A DNA stretch of 64,000 nucleotides from Dermacentor variabilis (taxonomy: Eukaryota; Arthropoda; Arachnida; Ixodida; Ixodidae): the NCBI RefSeq assembly GCF_050947875.1, contig NC_134577.1, positions 71,056,639 through 71,120,638 of the forward strand. Reading direction: 5' to 3'. This document shows, in pieces, positions 11,036-24,074 of the stretch; the first letter of the stretch is position 1, and each line of letters opens with the position of its first letter. The notes beneath the pieces are model-generated. The model had not been told where the DNA came from and did not search any database. It saw only the letters and a program-made list of their open reading frames with translations. Made by a program: the position numbers and the translations under genes.

Positions 11036-13379
11036 GGCTGCCCTCAAAGCAATAGAACTTCAGAGGTAATAATGTTTTCGGATGGAGTGCTTCGTCAGCG
11101 CGAATATGTAAGGGGTAATAATCATAAGGCTAGAAATGCTTAGCATCACGACTACCAAATACGAATCACAAATCTGGGTGATCAGTTCAGAAATCATGTC
11201 GGCCGGAAAACGTTGACATTCTTTACTGAGAAGTAAATGCATAAATAAAACAAGAAAAAGAACATCTGAAAACTGAGGTCGTCGAGTTAGAGGGTGTTAC
11301 AATACCCGGTTTTAGGCGAGACGGTGCGCCTAGTGGCCACCGTTTAATGGTGGTTCCCAGAAATTATTCTACCAAGAAAAGACTGTAAGCGTTCCAATCA
11401 ATGCCAAGAAAGAAAAGTCTGCTGCAGCGAATTGTGTTGGCACACTTATAGCGTAAAGCTCAAGCGACTGAAGAAGGTATGACTCAGAGCTAAAGCTTCC
11501 TCCTCTTAACAAATAAAAAGAAACAGAAAATGGATCATTCTATAGTTGCATGTCGCCGAAAGCAATCCAAGTGAAACATAGAATGAAGTTTACGACCCTA
11601 CTTGACCCACCTGGAGGTTGCGCGAAGCGCAATCTTTGCAGAGGGCGGGATGCGGAAACTGCCAAGTAGTATTTACGACAGTATCCGCGCGCCTTTAAGG
11701 TAGTGATTGATGAGAGATATCAAAAAGAAAGTTCCGCGCAATAAGCCGCTTTCCGCACATTTAATGTTCAGTTCGATACTGCCGTTTTGGGGACCCCTGC
11801 GTATTTTTTTTCTGTCGTAGGTGCGAGGTTCTGTCCAGGCCCTCAGATGTCACGGCCAATGACCAAGACTATAAGATTGGTGTTCTTTTTGGCTCTAGAG
11901 GGATAAAATGAAACTTTACTACCTTCGAGTTTTATTGCTGTTGCCTTGGCACTTCTCGACGACCCCGCGCTTGAGCCCTTGAGAGGGTGAGCACAGCGAA
12001 GTGAAGCTGGCACGCTCTGGCAGTGCCGGTGTGAGTTTGCCTGGCACTACGAGGGCCGGCGTTGATGAGGCATTTGGCACCGGTAATGTCTTTCAGGAGG
12101 GGGCTGCAGGCTTGGACGTTTAGTGCGATGACTTCAGTCTACAACTCTTCGTGCTCGCAGAGTTTGAGCGCACTTGTGAACGACTGAAAAGACAGCCCGA
12201 CCCTCCCCACAAAGAGAATGAAAAAGAAGAGCTATATGTCGGAAAGCATTAAAGACGACAAGTACTTGTCTCATATAATTTGCTTTCAGAAATGTATTTT
12301 ATGCTTTTTTCTGTTCGATCGCAACGAAAGACAACGCACAGAAATGTCTAGATACCATGACTAATCAGACATGCCTAAATATTGACAGTCCTAAGTAATT
12401 GAAGAGTGGCCTGAAAACAGGAGCAGCATCTTGCAATGGTGCGCAGTTCACCTTGAAAATACGTAGAACGCTTCTGTAGAAAGTGCTGAGAAAATATGTC
12501 GGGCACACTTCATAATTGCAGCTGTGCTGAGAGCGCCCACGAAACGTTCCTTGGTGGAACAAAAAATTTAGCAATTATCCGTCAACTAATTTCTTAGTGT
12601 TCATACGTGAAATTTTTTAGATATATACGTAGACAGCCTACGTTTACAAGCCACTGTGGAAACGAACTATCAAGAATTGTTTATTGAAGCGTTTATCATA
12701 GGTGGTCACGTGTTTGAGCTGCGAGAACCAGCGCTACGCTTGTGACTGGGAGAGGTGATTGTGGAATTTAGAAAAATGCCCGACAGACCGAGAAATGCCT
12801 CAGTGTAAGGAAAATGATGCCAGGCTATAACAAGATGGGCTCCGGAAGCCACGGCTTCGTTTCATACCGGGGCTGATTTTAGAGGCATTCACCATTGTTT
12901 TATTGAATTCTTACATTTCGAGCCATATAACAGGTTGGCAGAGCTGCAACCCGGAAGGATGATATATCGTAATGTGCGAGTGCTTTTCTTGTTTTTGCAT
13001 GTACCAATGCAATAGGATTCTGCACGCGTAGAAGATCATTGTACTTATATAGCGGAACGTTCTGGTGAAGAAAAAACAAACTGCAAAGCCGTTCCAACCC
13101 AGAAAGACAATTTTTTTCCGAAATACATGTATTGACGATAACAATACAATACGTATATATGAACCGTCATGGTCGCAGGTGACTTAGAGACTATCAATTG
13201 TTTCCATCTAGTTATTTCTGTAGCACTCAATGCCCGACAAAAGCTACCGCAACACACCCCGACAGCAAGTAGCACATTCGACACCCACAACCGCGGCGAG
13301 TATGCAAGTACAAAGCCACCTGTGGCATTAAAAGAGGTATTAGGAAGCATGCTTCAAAATTTCCCGGCGCATTTCGAGG
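11036..13379. other. Non-coding stretch, no gene recognised
   Basis: Nothing was recognised on either strand. A moderately GC-rich patch near 11960-12150 has no open frame with protein motifs. It may be an old repeat or a regulatory region, but the sequence gives no specific support for either. Confidence 0.5.
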
Positions 13380-13540
13380 TGAGAACCCCCTCATGAAGCT
13401 TAGTGCCAGGACGGGAGATAAATATACAGGTTAATTAGAATAGCTGGTGTGTTTCCGGTGGCAGCGGAATTCGAACCTTAGCAAATCGCGCTTACAAAGC
13501 GGATGCTTTACCACAAGACAGCTACGGTTACGCTGTATCC
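13380..13540 (-). mobile_element. tRNA-derived SINE (threonine-tRNA-like head)
   Basis: On the minus strand, about 13535 to 13462, there is a tRNA-like head with a B box differing from consensus by one base (ggttcgaattc). Its anticodon stem-loop reads CGC-TTTGTAA-GCG, giving the anticodon TGT (threonine). The D arm contains gtggtaaagc. The tail continues toward 13380 with a pyrimidine-rich body. The acceptor ends do not pair properly, so this is not a working tRNA gene; a SINE head or tRNA pseudogene fits better. The 3' limit is uncertain because no TSD or tail was found. Confidence 0.55.
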
Positions 13541-13545
13541 TGTAA

Positions 13546-16185
13546 GCGCTCGCTCGATTCATAAGCGTGCATGACAAACAGGTCAACATTTTTCGACTTA
13601 ATTTCGACTTGGTTGCATGCTAAACAAGTAGTTTGGCTTGTTGACAGAATGTGCGCGGGGGTTGTACAATGTAAACATCTTCAATTATAAGTCTAGATAC
13701 CCCAAAACGCAGCGTTGAAGAGCGTCTCTACTCGATGGAGCAAAATGCGTCAGCCGAAGCGTTCGCTAAGACCTACCGTTAAAATTTAAATGTATTGGGA
13801 GTGGCTGTAGGAAAGAAATTACTGAGATCGAATGCAGAATTTAGAATCTATGTGAAGCGAAGCTTTTGCGAAGCGCTTAAATAAAATATTCGTATTTCGC
13901 GTTCTATTCTGGCGTCTATAGCCTAAGCGAACGCGCGCGGCAGTTTTTAATTTTATTGCCTTAGGCTTACTTTTACGTTACCGGGTACTCTTCCTTTATC
14001 ATCTCTTTTTTTACTTTAGATGTACCACCCGATTCTTGGCGAATCCTAGGTTATGTATATGTGACATACTATGGAAATCATCATCAACACGCAGTAAACG
14101 TCTCAAAGAGTTAGTTGGTCTTGGCACGATTGAAGTATACGTGAAATTCGGGTCCAATAGGTAAATAGCTAATATTTGACCAAACAAAATGTAATCAGTA
14201 CTTTAGTTAGATATAAATCAATATCGTGCAATTCTCTGCAGTTTACCATCGTTGCTTTAATGTATAAGCACCGGGTGCGTTTTATAACATGAGGCCGGCC
14301 GACTACGTAGCGTCTTCGCCTATACGTAGATGTTGACTAGGAAAGGAGACAAAAGAGAAGCGCTGATAACATTCAGCTGTCAGACAGTCAGGGCCAGGTG
14401 TGTTGCTTATAAAGAAAGGATAAAGAAAAAGAAACGTTGGTGGCTGCTATCTCTTGTGTGTGAGCATATTTACGCCATTCTCTACAAACTATCATTGGTT
14501 CGCTAGTTCAAGGTCGTTACACTTCAGGCATTTGACGGAGATCTGTGCAGAGAAGCACTCATATTGCGCCATCTGTATAATTCAGTGTGTAACAGAAGAA
14601 TCAGGCTTGGTGTTCATGACACAAATTGGCTTGGGTAAAAACATTTGGTAGCGTGCACCATCGCATTTTTTTTTTCAAGTGTTAAAGCACGCTAACAAAC
14701 GTTGCCGACTTCTAAATGATATAAGCATTTGCTATGCTAAGATTTTCACAAGGTTGATTAGTAAATGGTTTCCTCGAACAACCAATTTATCTGAAGTAGT
14801 CAGTGTATCAAGGGTTCATTTCGTTCACACACCTGTACTGCTTATATTTAAAACCATTACGAATACGTAGCGTACGCGAACATAGCTTCGTGGCTTCAGT
14901 GCGCAAATAAACGAGGTTCGTGTGCTTGCGTGTGCCGATGAAGATGTCTATTTGTCCGCATATAAAAGATAGCGTGGAAGTTACACTCGCCATCACACAG
15001 GCGTTTGGTAGGCTATCCAGGGCCTGCATTATTTTGAGAAATGCTGAGGTTTTTGGTTCAGCCAGTGGTGCGAGGTGCCAGCCCACTTTTCACGAATTCA
15101 ATGGCAGCAGGACATTTTGCATGTCAGGGGGCTTTTCTCTCAGTAGGGTAATAGAAATGCTCACTGGTAAGCAGAAGTAAAAAAAAAAAAGACGTCGCAA
15201 AAATAGTTAATGACAGGGAAGACATCTGTTCATGTGCAGTCGTGCAGAAGATTGTAATATGTATGTATGTATGTATTGCACTGCTCACACCGGTGGTTGC
15301 AAGAAATACATACAGTTTATGCCAGGTTCATTTGGAGCTAACAATGTTTGTCTGTGAGATGGGATAATCCTTCATTCCCCTTGTTCGTAGCCAAATGGCT
15401 TTGCTCAACTCTTTGTTAGGCAACTTCTCTTTCGCTTCCTTGTACTTTTGTAAAGTGAAAAACCAACTCCTATGGGAATAGTTGAAACTTCGCTTATTTA
15501 TGTACCTTGAAAACGTTATGGTGTCGTCGACTGTCAGAGACAGATGTCCATTTCACTTACGATAAAAACGTTTTTCCTTAGACTAAATTAGGCAAGTTTT
15601 CTAGGTAAAGTTTGGTTACAAGCAAAGAGCGGTTTTGTTTTGGGCTCGGCAAATTGTCGCCTGTGTTCTTGGCCTTAAACATTTTATTATTGTTATGTTG
15701 ATTGCCAGGACGCTGTGTTGTTCTGAGACATCTTACAGAGAACGCTCAAAAATATGCACATTACACCATGTAAAAATTCGTCATCTGTCATTCAGGAATT
15801 TCGGTGTCCTAGCTTACGATATAATTGTTCTCCTTAGTTTGCATAGCCTCTGATGATGCAGGACGTGGCGCAGGAATTGTTGAAAGCCCGAGGTCTACTA
15901 GAAACATTTTTCCGGCTGTCTCCAGCCAATGAAAGTAGTTTGTATGCTGCTCAGGAGCCGCCACCAGATTTGATGACGATGCTGAATGCATGGATATGCT
16001 TACCCGATTTTTGGCTTTTTTGGCTTCAGATGCGCTGTCCTTGAATTTCTTTTTGCGCTATTTCAAGTCTAGGTAATAAAGAGTAAAAGTGTGTTGATAC
16101 GCTTATTGAAACAAAAAGCCGCTCGAACGGAAACATGCTTGCCATTGAACATGCATTGCACTGAAGTTGTGCAGGCAGTAAAGAA
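13546..16185. other. Non-coding stretch, no gene recognised
   Basis: No protein domain was seen. There is a short (GTAT)n run of about five units near 15256-15275 and an A-run at about 15178-15190. Open frames of 60-90 codons occur on both strands without motifs. Confidence 0.5.
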
Positions 16186-16189
16186 AGAA

Positions 16190-16262
16190 AAGCTTGTGGT
16201 CTAATGGTTAGAGCACCGGGATTCTTCGCTGGGGTACCGAGGTTCAGTCGTTGCCGAGGGCA
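16190..16262 (+). mobile_element. Degenerate tRNA-like SINE head
   Basis: The segment gtggtctaatggttagagc matches the D-arm/A-box region of tRNAs that use this arm. It is followed about 35 nt later by aggttcagtcgttgcc at the B-box position. The B box is mutated (ttcagtcg instead of ttcgaatc), so RNA polymerase III activity is doubtful. A T-run at about 16269-16276 follows. It is probably the head of an old SINE; the body downstream to about 16440 could not be defined. Confidence 0.45.
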
Positions 16263-16429
16263 TGTAAATCTTTTTTTACATACCCACTGACTAGTGTTCC
16301 TCCGATGGTTGGTTTGGATCCTCCATACAGCAGCTCGACTGATCCACTTCCTCGACGATGTACTACTCAGTAACCCACGTTGTAAGATCTGTCGCAACAG
16401 CACTAAGCCAGCAAGCACGCACGGTTAGA

Positions 16430-19400
16430 GAATTCCGGGAGGGTTACCATAGAAAGCGTGGTTTTAAAATTATTAGCGAAAGGCGAGATTTCTTTTTTTT
16501 GCCCGCAATATTTTGTGTGTCGCAGGAATGATTAAAGCCTCATTTTATCTCTGTTCCTTGCATATAGTAACGCTCTCTATGTGATCGCACAGAGGAAGTG
16601 TTGGGTTTTTCTTCGTCCAGTTCGTGACCTTTAGGACACCGGCCATCACAGCGCGAATGCGCTCACCTCGAACGAATTCGACAGTGCAAGGCTAATTCGG
16701 CTTAGACAATAAAGATAATTACTCAAAAGGTAATTTTGCTTTTATTTGAATAAAACGTCGAATATTACGAGCCAAACTAGAGACTGAAGTTTCTTTTTTT
16801 TAAATTTGCGGTTACTTATCACTGACGATCACGTCAGGATTATGCCATAAACACCAGAATGCATCTACTTACTTGGGCGCTTTTGCATAGCAAATGTCTT
16901 TGGCTTAATGAGCTTTGCCGTGCGGTAATTTATCCGGTGTTGAGAAATCCTAAAAAGCCTGCTTAGTGAAAGCTCTAAATACCAGTTCTTCCTAATTCAG
17001 GCCTTTACCTTTGGGCTGAAGATGTAAGAGACGATATCAGAGAAAATAATAACTAATGTGCAGCAGGACACATAATACACATATATACATATAGTCACTG
17101 GTGCAAGTGTGTCCAAATGGTTTAAGAGCGCAATAAGTGCAAGAGCCTACCTGTGCCCGAATCTTCATTATAAAGGTTGCGGCTTACTGCAGCTGCCGTA
17201 TTCTGTTTAATTCGCACGTAGGCCTCTTCTGAAACAAAACTGGCCTTGCTATTTATAGAATATACGTGTATAGAGAATTTTTTGCGCTAGTCAAACTGTA
17301 GACACGCCGCATGGGTGCATTCCAATATAGGAACTGAAACGGCCAGCGCCGCACATCCTCGAAAGGCCAGGCTGCTAATATTATGGCTGCAAAGGAAAGC
17401 TAAAGTCCTCGTCTATCCCTGCGCGGACACCTCTGGACCATTTACCATCAAGCGGATCTAGCAATCTTTCCTGACAAACGATAGCGTTTTATATTGTCAA
17501 ACTGAGAGAGCGAAATCCGGCACTGCGATTACTTAATCACCTTAGTAATCCTGTGGATAGTATTTGTTTCCACACCTCTCTCCCCGAGCCGGCTGTGTTT
17601 TTGAAGTCGAGGCGTTTTTATTTTGGTGTCTACGTGCTTTCTTATGCTTTGCGGAAGCTCCTAAAGTTTATTTCAGTGCGATTAGATTCGTTCGCTTAAG
17701 GGTAATTCCCATTTTAATCTTTTTCCATTTGAAGCGTTTTGTGCCTGGGACATTTGGGATATAAGGAATTTAGTTGGAAAACAAATCGATTTAAGGAAAT
17801 TTTTACCCTCCATTCTTGCATTTCCTATAACTCTGAATAAAAGCTGCGATTTACCGCTTCTCTGAACATACCATTAAAATCACAGAATTCCAGACCATCA
17901 CCTGTAGATATATGGCTACAAATTTTCTCGTCAGAGATTGATAGACAGACACAAATTACGAATCAGCGCATGACTGCCGTACTACGAGAAGCGAAACGAA
18001 GACGTATTGCGAAAGAATTGGATGAAATGTTGCTGGCATCAGCATCAACACATTGCGCTCCTGCCCTCTAGGGCCGAAAACACGGGAAACGTCCTGAGAA
18101 GAAGCGGGTGGCTTCTTGGACACCATACACAGCCCTAATCTAAGTACATTATTCTTTTCTTCAAAGCATTCATTCTTATAAAAAAAATGCAGGCGCTAAG
18201 TTTCAAGCTCAGGATGCGGCGGAAACATTAACAGAAATGGAGCAATTAGTGGGCTCAAGTTGCGAGTCAATTCTTTCTCTGAAGTCCCTGGCTGAAGAGA
18301 GTGTCACACTGTGGTGTCAATATAGAACTGTACTTTCTTTCCGTTCTCTGCTTGCATACTTTTTGTTTACCCCTCTCATGCCAGCTTTAGCCATCGACTT
18401 GAGAGGGCAATGAGCAAACCCGTGAGCAAACCGATAAGGCCGCCTGCAGGATCGATTTGGGTTCCATGAAATAGTATTTGTCATGGCACCATCTGAGAAT
18501 TTCGTACACATTACGAGCACAAGTTCTTGGACGAGTTGGTGATGAGGCATTCTTATTTACGTATGGTCGAATGCGCCACAAATAAAGAATCTCTTCTCGA
18601 CATGCCTTGTCACTAGCATTAATCGGTTATGTATCAACGCCAATGTGCAATTGTAGCATGCACATTTCCGAAGGACTTATGTTACTTATGTTACCAATTG
18701 CTGTTTGTGTATAAATTATGCCAGGCAAAGCAATAATTAAATTTGAATGATATCACTTTGTCCACCATAGACTCATTTTTTTTCTTTCCAGCATTTAGGG
18801 CTGCATTGAAGCATCTTTAGCGCCACCATTAGGAAGTGTCCGCAAGAGCCTTTTTAGCTGCTTTGTACTGGTAATAGCGCGGTATGCTTTATTTTTCGCG
18901 CTGTCGCCAAGGCTAGAGCTAATGCTTGTGATGAGGACTTGAAGCTTGTATAATTCCACTCCTCATCAATACAAGCCTTCTAATCCTGTGAATGTCTCTC
19001 TTGTTTGGACTGTAAAAATGCGTCATTTATCTACAGCACATACACAAACTTTCTTTTTTTTCCGCGGCATACCGTTACTTTATTGCTCAGAACGTGTAGT
19101 TTACAGCCCCAATTACATTGGTAGCCTTTTGGGGCAATGTTCCAAGCGTTTCTTTCGCACTCATGAAATAATAATGGCTATATGTGGTCTCGTGGAGCTA
19201 TATTGTTTTTGAAAGCGTTCATGAGCTCCCTTACAACAATATATTCTTGGTATTTCAATTCCCAAAAGTACAAAAGCGAATGTTCATTATCAATTCCTTC
19301 TTAGAATCCTTAATGCCTGGAGGCATACCAAAGTGGTTGTATGTAGGAATCTATTATTAGAAAAAATTGTAGCAAAGTGTCATCCACCATCTTTTCCAGG

Positions 19401-21600
19401 GCACGGTAAAACAAAACTCCTCGCTCGATAGCATAGCGAATCGCCTAGGGGCTGCTTTCACTCTGGTTCTCTTGTGTCCTCCGATTGCAGTTCGGTTCTA
19501 TAGACGAAACAAGGGATTCCTTGATCCTGGAAACCATAAAACAATCTAGACGTGTTCTTTCTTCTTTTTTCGGTGCAGTTTAGACATAGAAATATCAGCG
19601 ACTTAAATGAAATCCGCGCGATCAACGATGGCCACCGTAGACGACGTTTTCCCTCACATTCACCCGTGCCTGTTTTTCTACGGTGACTCCATCAGCTTCG
19701 TTTAAATTAGCGCTCGAGGGCAAAGCTTGCTTCGATACAAATTCTTCGGGAACGCGAACGCCTGTTTAGTGCACATCAGCGCCACCTTTATTTGTCCAAT
19801 GTTTATTGAAAGCACTGCTCCTTTATACATAATGAAGCGATTTTTAGTCGTGTTAAGCATATTTCCGGCTACAATAATATTTTCGCATACGAGAAGAAAA
19901 ATAGACCTCGCAGTTGTTGAGCCACGCAATTTGCCCCCTCTGCATTTCCAGACAAAAAAAAAAATGAAATGTTTTTAGAAAAGAGCTTGACGATCACAAA
20001 ATTAATTTTTATTAATACTGAAAAAGAAAAAGCGCCTCGAGGCGTAAGCGTCTGCAGCGTCGAGATGGTGCATTGTCTAACTACAATTTATTCACTGAAA
20101 TGTTAAGACATCCCCGCAAAGTTCATCGAAGCAGGCCTTCCCGTAAAAGATGAAAACCTAACAGTGATACCACGTTAGCGCACATCACTCTGCGCATGTT
20201 CGGAGCGAATCACCAGCGGCACGTATATAGACTAGACTTCCATTTGTGGGTATCTCTCTTTATTGGCTCTGGTAGCGAGACGCAGAGCTATGCAGTGCGC
20301 CTAGCTGCACCTTTAGCCAGAGTTGCTCGTGTTATTGCGGTGTGCTTGAAAGGCACCAGACCTTAATACTTGAACACCTGCAGCACAAAAAAACAGTGCG
20401 TGAATTAGGCGGTCTTTGGACCTGAGCAAATATGGCGGGTTTTTATGCGATTCAAGGTTGTTTTAGAAGCTTCCGCCGAAAAGTAGGATACGTAAGCGCA
20501 ATTACTTAGGGTGTTTAGTTCAGAGCGCACGTCGCCGCTAAAAAGAGCACAGCGAAAATTGCGGCGTTTCGGTTTGAAAGCAGAACGCCGTTGGAAAGTG
20601 TCATCCGAACGTATATTCGAACTTGTGGAAACCAGTGAGCGTGGCTTCGTTTACACGTGGGTGCACTGCGAAGGTGGTTCTGCATCATTCGCGGAATGAT
20701 CAAGGCGACAATTTCGTTTTAAAATCCTCAGCATCCACACGGCCGGGGATCGCGAGCCGCACTAGCCCATACAGGCGGCATCGGAACAGGTCTCAGAGAT
20801 GAGGGCTGACTCAGTGTTTCCAGATCACTACGCATATTCGTCATGAATATCAACTTTACTGGCGATCGAAGCACCTAGAAAAAGAACAGTAACGGATGGT
20901 AAATATTTGACTTTACTTTGTGTACACTTTTGTGGCTTTGGACACAGAATTACATATTGACGCACAATACTGACACAACATTTATATCAATGTTTATAAA
21001 CAGAATATGTTTCAATCTGTACACACTGCTACAAAAGCAATCTGCATTCTGCGAGCACAAGCCACATGTGCGTCGTTAAAGCGTAGAAACGTCAGCCAAC
21101 GTGTTGTCACAATGAATGATTTTCGGTAAGTCTCACTGTGGTCCGATTGTCCACTGAAACATTGGATTGCGTTCAATTCTGATAACCTGGCAACTGAACA
21201 ATATCAGAACTCATAGGAAACGCAATCGGAAGTGCTGACTTGATTTCTTCGAGCCAAGCAACGCACCAGCACGATTAATCAGAAGCAGCGCTGTGTGCAA
21301 AATTTCGTCTTCTATTTCGTTAGAATCGTGCTTCTTTGAGCGCTGACTAAGCTGCGCAAGCTAGTCAATAGGTAGACCACCGAGTTGGTTTTCATATGCT
21401 GCGGCAGTTTAAGCACAATACATGCCATGTTGAATGCGCAAACACGTGCAATAATCATGTCCAAACATCTGAAGGAAAAGAAAAATCGTACATCTCTGGC
21501 TTTATGCGTAAGCACCTCGCTCTTTGAGTTCGGCGAAGCTTGCCTGCCGAATCATTACATAAATAGTGCAGCAATAGTCACCTTATCAGTAATATAGGGA
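16430..21600. other. Non-coding stretch, no gene recognised
   Basis: Five kilobases without a recognisable gene, RNA or repeat. AT-rich with occasional T-runs (16491-16500, 16791-16802, 18777-18784). Short frames exist on both strands but none carries a motif. Introns of host genes cannot be excluded, since a small exon without a conserved motif would be missed by eye. Confidence 0.5.
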
Positions 21601-21669
21601 CGTCAGGAGTTAGCATTAATGAGAAAATCTACAAACATTTGTTTGGCATACAAAAACAAACCAGATGAC

Positions 21670-22102
21670 GCACCTTTTAGGCACACGCCAAGTCCACATG
21701 ATTGCCATCTTTTTGAAAGGGTTCATCGCACTGCCCAGCGCGCAACCAAACGCGGCCCCGAAACCCTCAGCATTTCGGAATGGCTCGTCGCATTCGGCCC
21801 CGGTGAAGGGCAGCAGGGTGTCGCTTTTACAGCACAGAGCGTAACACGATGCGATGAATAACATCGCGGCACCGCCGTAACCCTCGAGCCCTTCGAGGTG
21901 TTCGTCCCCTTCAACCCCACCGGCAGCACGGTATTGCGTCGTATGACACGCCCAAGGATAGCATGCGCATAACTTGGAGGATTCTGACAGGACCACCCAA
22001 GTCTCGAGGACGGCTGGCTTTGTTGGCACTTTCGAGGACCCGCTTAATGGCGTCGCCAGCGTCCCGAGATCTGGCGCAGCTACGCAGAGCAAAAAAAAAA
22101 AT
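21670..22102. other. GC-rich unassigned island ending in an A-run
   Basis: This segment is clearly richer in GC than its flanks and is largely open in several frames on both strands: minus 21616-22092 (158 codons) and plus 21619-21861 and 21963-22169. High GC removes stop codons, so open frames here are weak evidence. It ends on the plus strand with a run of about 11 A followed by AT-rich DNA, as a retroposed transcript would. I recognise no domain. It could be a processed pseudogene, an old repeat or a host exon. Confidence 0.25.
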
Positions 22103-22128
22103 ATATTACAGAGATCAGCACGCGGTAA

Positions 22129-22192
22129 CTACGGCGTGCCTCATAATCAGAAGGTGGTTTTGGTACTAAAAGCCCCGTCATTTAATTTTTTA
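22129..22192 (+). mobile_element. 5'-truncated fragment of the main tick SINE
   Basis: Only the 3' part is present. The motif acggcgtgcctcataatcag, a short G/T-rich stretch and the taatttttta tail match the 3' ends of the copies at 44610-44848 and, in reverse, 24669-24900. Head and central body are absent. Truncation of this kind is common for retroposed copies. No TSD was found. Confidence 0.75.
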
Positions 22193-22861
22193 GAATATGC
22201 ATAAACTAGCTTACGGGGTCCCCTTATTGCCGTTTACATTAGCAAAGAGCGACTATTACGGGGAAAGCCGTTTGCGGCAGGCTGAGCGAACTTTGGCCGC
22301 GGCCAAAACGCAAAGCCAAGCGGCGACCGATCAGATCAGGCCAGTAGGGTATCATGGTGGTAGGCAGGCACCTCTAACCAGAGGGAGAGAGAAAATTTGA
22401 TGACATCAAAGGCAGATATTTGGTCCTAGGCTCAGCCAGCTACTCGGCGCTTTGCTAAGTAGAGTTCCTTGCAAGATCAATGGCCGCCAGTTGCGTTTCT
22501 TACATTACTGCTGTCGTCCAACTTTGGTTCCACTAAAGGTGGAAAATTTTTCCTAACAATGTCCACTTAGCTAGTAGAAAAGCGTTGAACATAAAAGCAC
22601 AACAGATGTGGAGCGCCATTCCATATATGAGATTTTCGTTTACTTCTTAATGACACATAATGAAACGCGCAACTTCGTTCTAGTGAAGCATGCTCTGTTT
22701 TCGGAACTGTCTTCCACAAATCTGCACCTTTTTAGGCGGAATGCTCCTTCATGCATGTCTTTTTGGAATCATATGTAGGTTATGGGACAATGTGCCACAT
22801 GTTTACCCTATGTGCTTAAAAAGAAAAACTTTCTGTGAGTGGAATGACGTTCCACATTTTT

Positions 22862-23165
22862 GCAAATCGTGAACAAGGTGAATGCAGGAGCCAACGTTTC
22901 GACAATTGGACTTGTCTGCTTCAAGACGACGTACGCTTTCCTCGCCAAAGTTTATATAGGTGGGGTTCTTCTAAAGGGGAGAAGGTGTGAGGCGGGAGGG
23001 TGCGGAAACGAGGGAAGGTGTGGTAGCATGGCGAATTGAGAGTAAAGGAACGCTCTGCACAAGGCCGAAGCCAAGTCACCCCCCCCCCCTACCCTGGTCT
23101 GTCAACGCACGCGGGTTAGCCGGCGTGTCAAGGGCGTCTGAGACGCCGGCTGCAAAAAAAAAGGC
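22862..23165 (-). mobile_element. Probable Penelope-like element terminal-repeat remnant with hammerhead-like motif
   Basis: On the minus strand the sequence has the order: a helix-II-like hairpin (GACAA, 6-nt loop, TTGTC, at 22901-22916), then immediately GAAACG, then TTGGCTCC. Known: terminal repeats of Penelope-like retroelements encode small hammerhead ribozymes, in which helix II is followed by GAAA. Seen here: the strand before helix II reads CTTGAAGCA where the catalytic CUGAUGA should be, so the motif is damaged. The rest, including a C-run near 23080-23090, resembles a dispersed tick repeat I remember in the same order. No Penelope RT or GIY-YIG frame is present nearby. Confidence 0.4.
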
Positions 23166-23250
23166 GGGGGGGTGGAATGGAAAGGAAGAAATAGAAGGGG
23201 GGGATACGCCAAGAAATCAAACTGTTGTTGCCCATAGCTTGAAGTTTAGC

Positions 23251-23380
23251 ATAGCGAATAGACTCTAAAGCTCCCTTTGAAACCTTTATGCCTATTGGTT
23301 ATATGCCTTTATATGCCTTTATGCCTATTGGTATAGCGAATAGACTCTAAAGCTCCCTTTGAAACCTTTATGCCTATTGG
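23251..23380. repeat. 48-bp perfect direct repeat with 82-bp period
   Basis: Positions 23251-23298 are repeated exactly at 23333-23380. The 34-bp spacer is itself built from three atgccttt-type units. The arrangement suggests a slippage or unequal-exchange duplication. No coding or RNA function is apparent. Confidence 0.95.
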
Positions 23381-23734
23381 AAAGAAAATGAGTTTGTTTC
23401 TTTTTCTTCTGTAACAGGGCAGTAGTCAGCCTGGGCTAAGCTTGCAGTTATAAAGAAGTGTAAGAAAGTTCTTTCTGATATGACCGTTTTGTTCCAAGAT
23501 CAGATTATACGACCGTTGTTATCTGGTTACAGTTAAACCTGATATCAATCAAGTTATCAAATGACTCTTGAGGTGTTTCTAAAAACCGACTTGAACTTTA
23601 CTTTAACTGTTATTTATGTTTTATAGAGATCCTAAGATCATAAGATCACAAGATCATAAATGTGTGTTTATGGTGGTAAGATGGAGTGAATTTCGAATAA
23701 CTGCAATATCTATAAGGCCGGCAAAAATTTAATT

Positions 23735-23952
23735 GTGAATTTTTACACGCCAAACCCACGATCTGATTATGAGGCACGCCATAGTGCAGTCCGGAATAAT
23801 TTTGACCACCTGGGGTTCTTTACCGTGCAACTAAATTAAGTACGCGGTGGTTTTCGCAATTCGCCCCCATTGAAACGCGACCGCGGTTCTGAAATTCGAT
23901 CCCACGACCTCATGCTTAGTTGCCAAACACCATAGCCACTAAGCAGCCACAG
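23735..23952 (-). mobile_element. Main tick SINE, diverged near-full-length copy
   Basis: Read on the minus strand it has the order of the family: tRNA-like head with B box (gggatcgaattt, mutated), a central block with gcgaaa, a ggttctt-type block (in reverse, cctggggttcttt near 23809-23821), then the ggcgtgcctcataatcaga block and an A/T-rich end. It differs from the copy at 24669-24900 at many positions, so it is older. It lies only about 120 bp from the decayed RTE at 24075. Confidence 0.85.
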
Positions 23953-24074
23953 AGCTTAACAACGCTCGTGGTAAATGTTTCTGAAAGCCTCCCTCCACAG
24001 TCTGGGACAATATTTAACTGCAACATCAAAACAGTGCAATTCCACCTTTTAGTAAATTTTATCCCGAATGTGGT

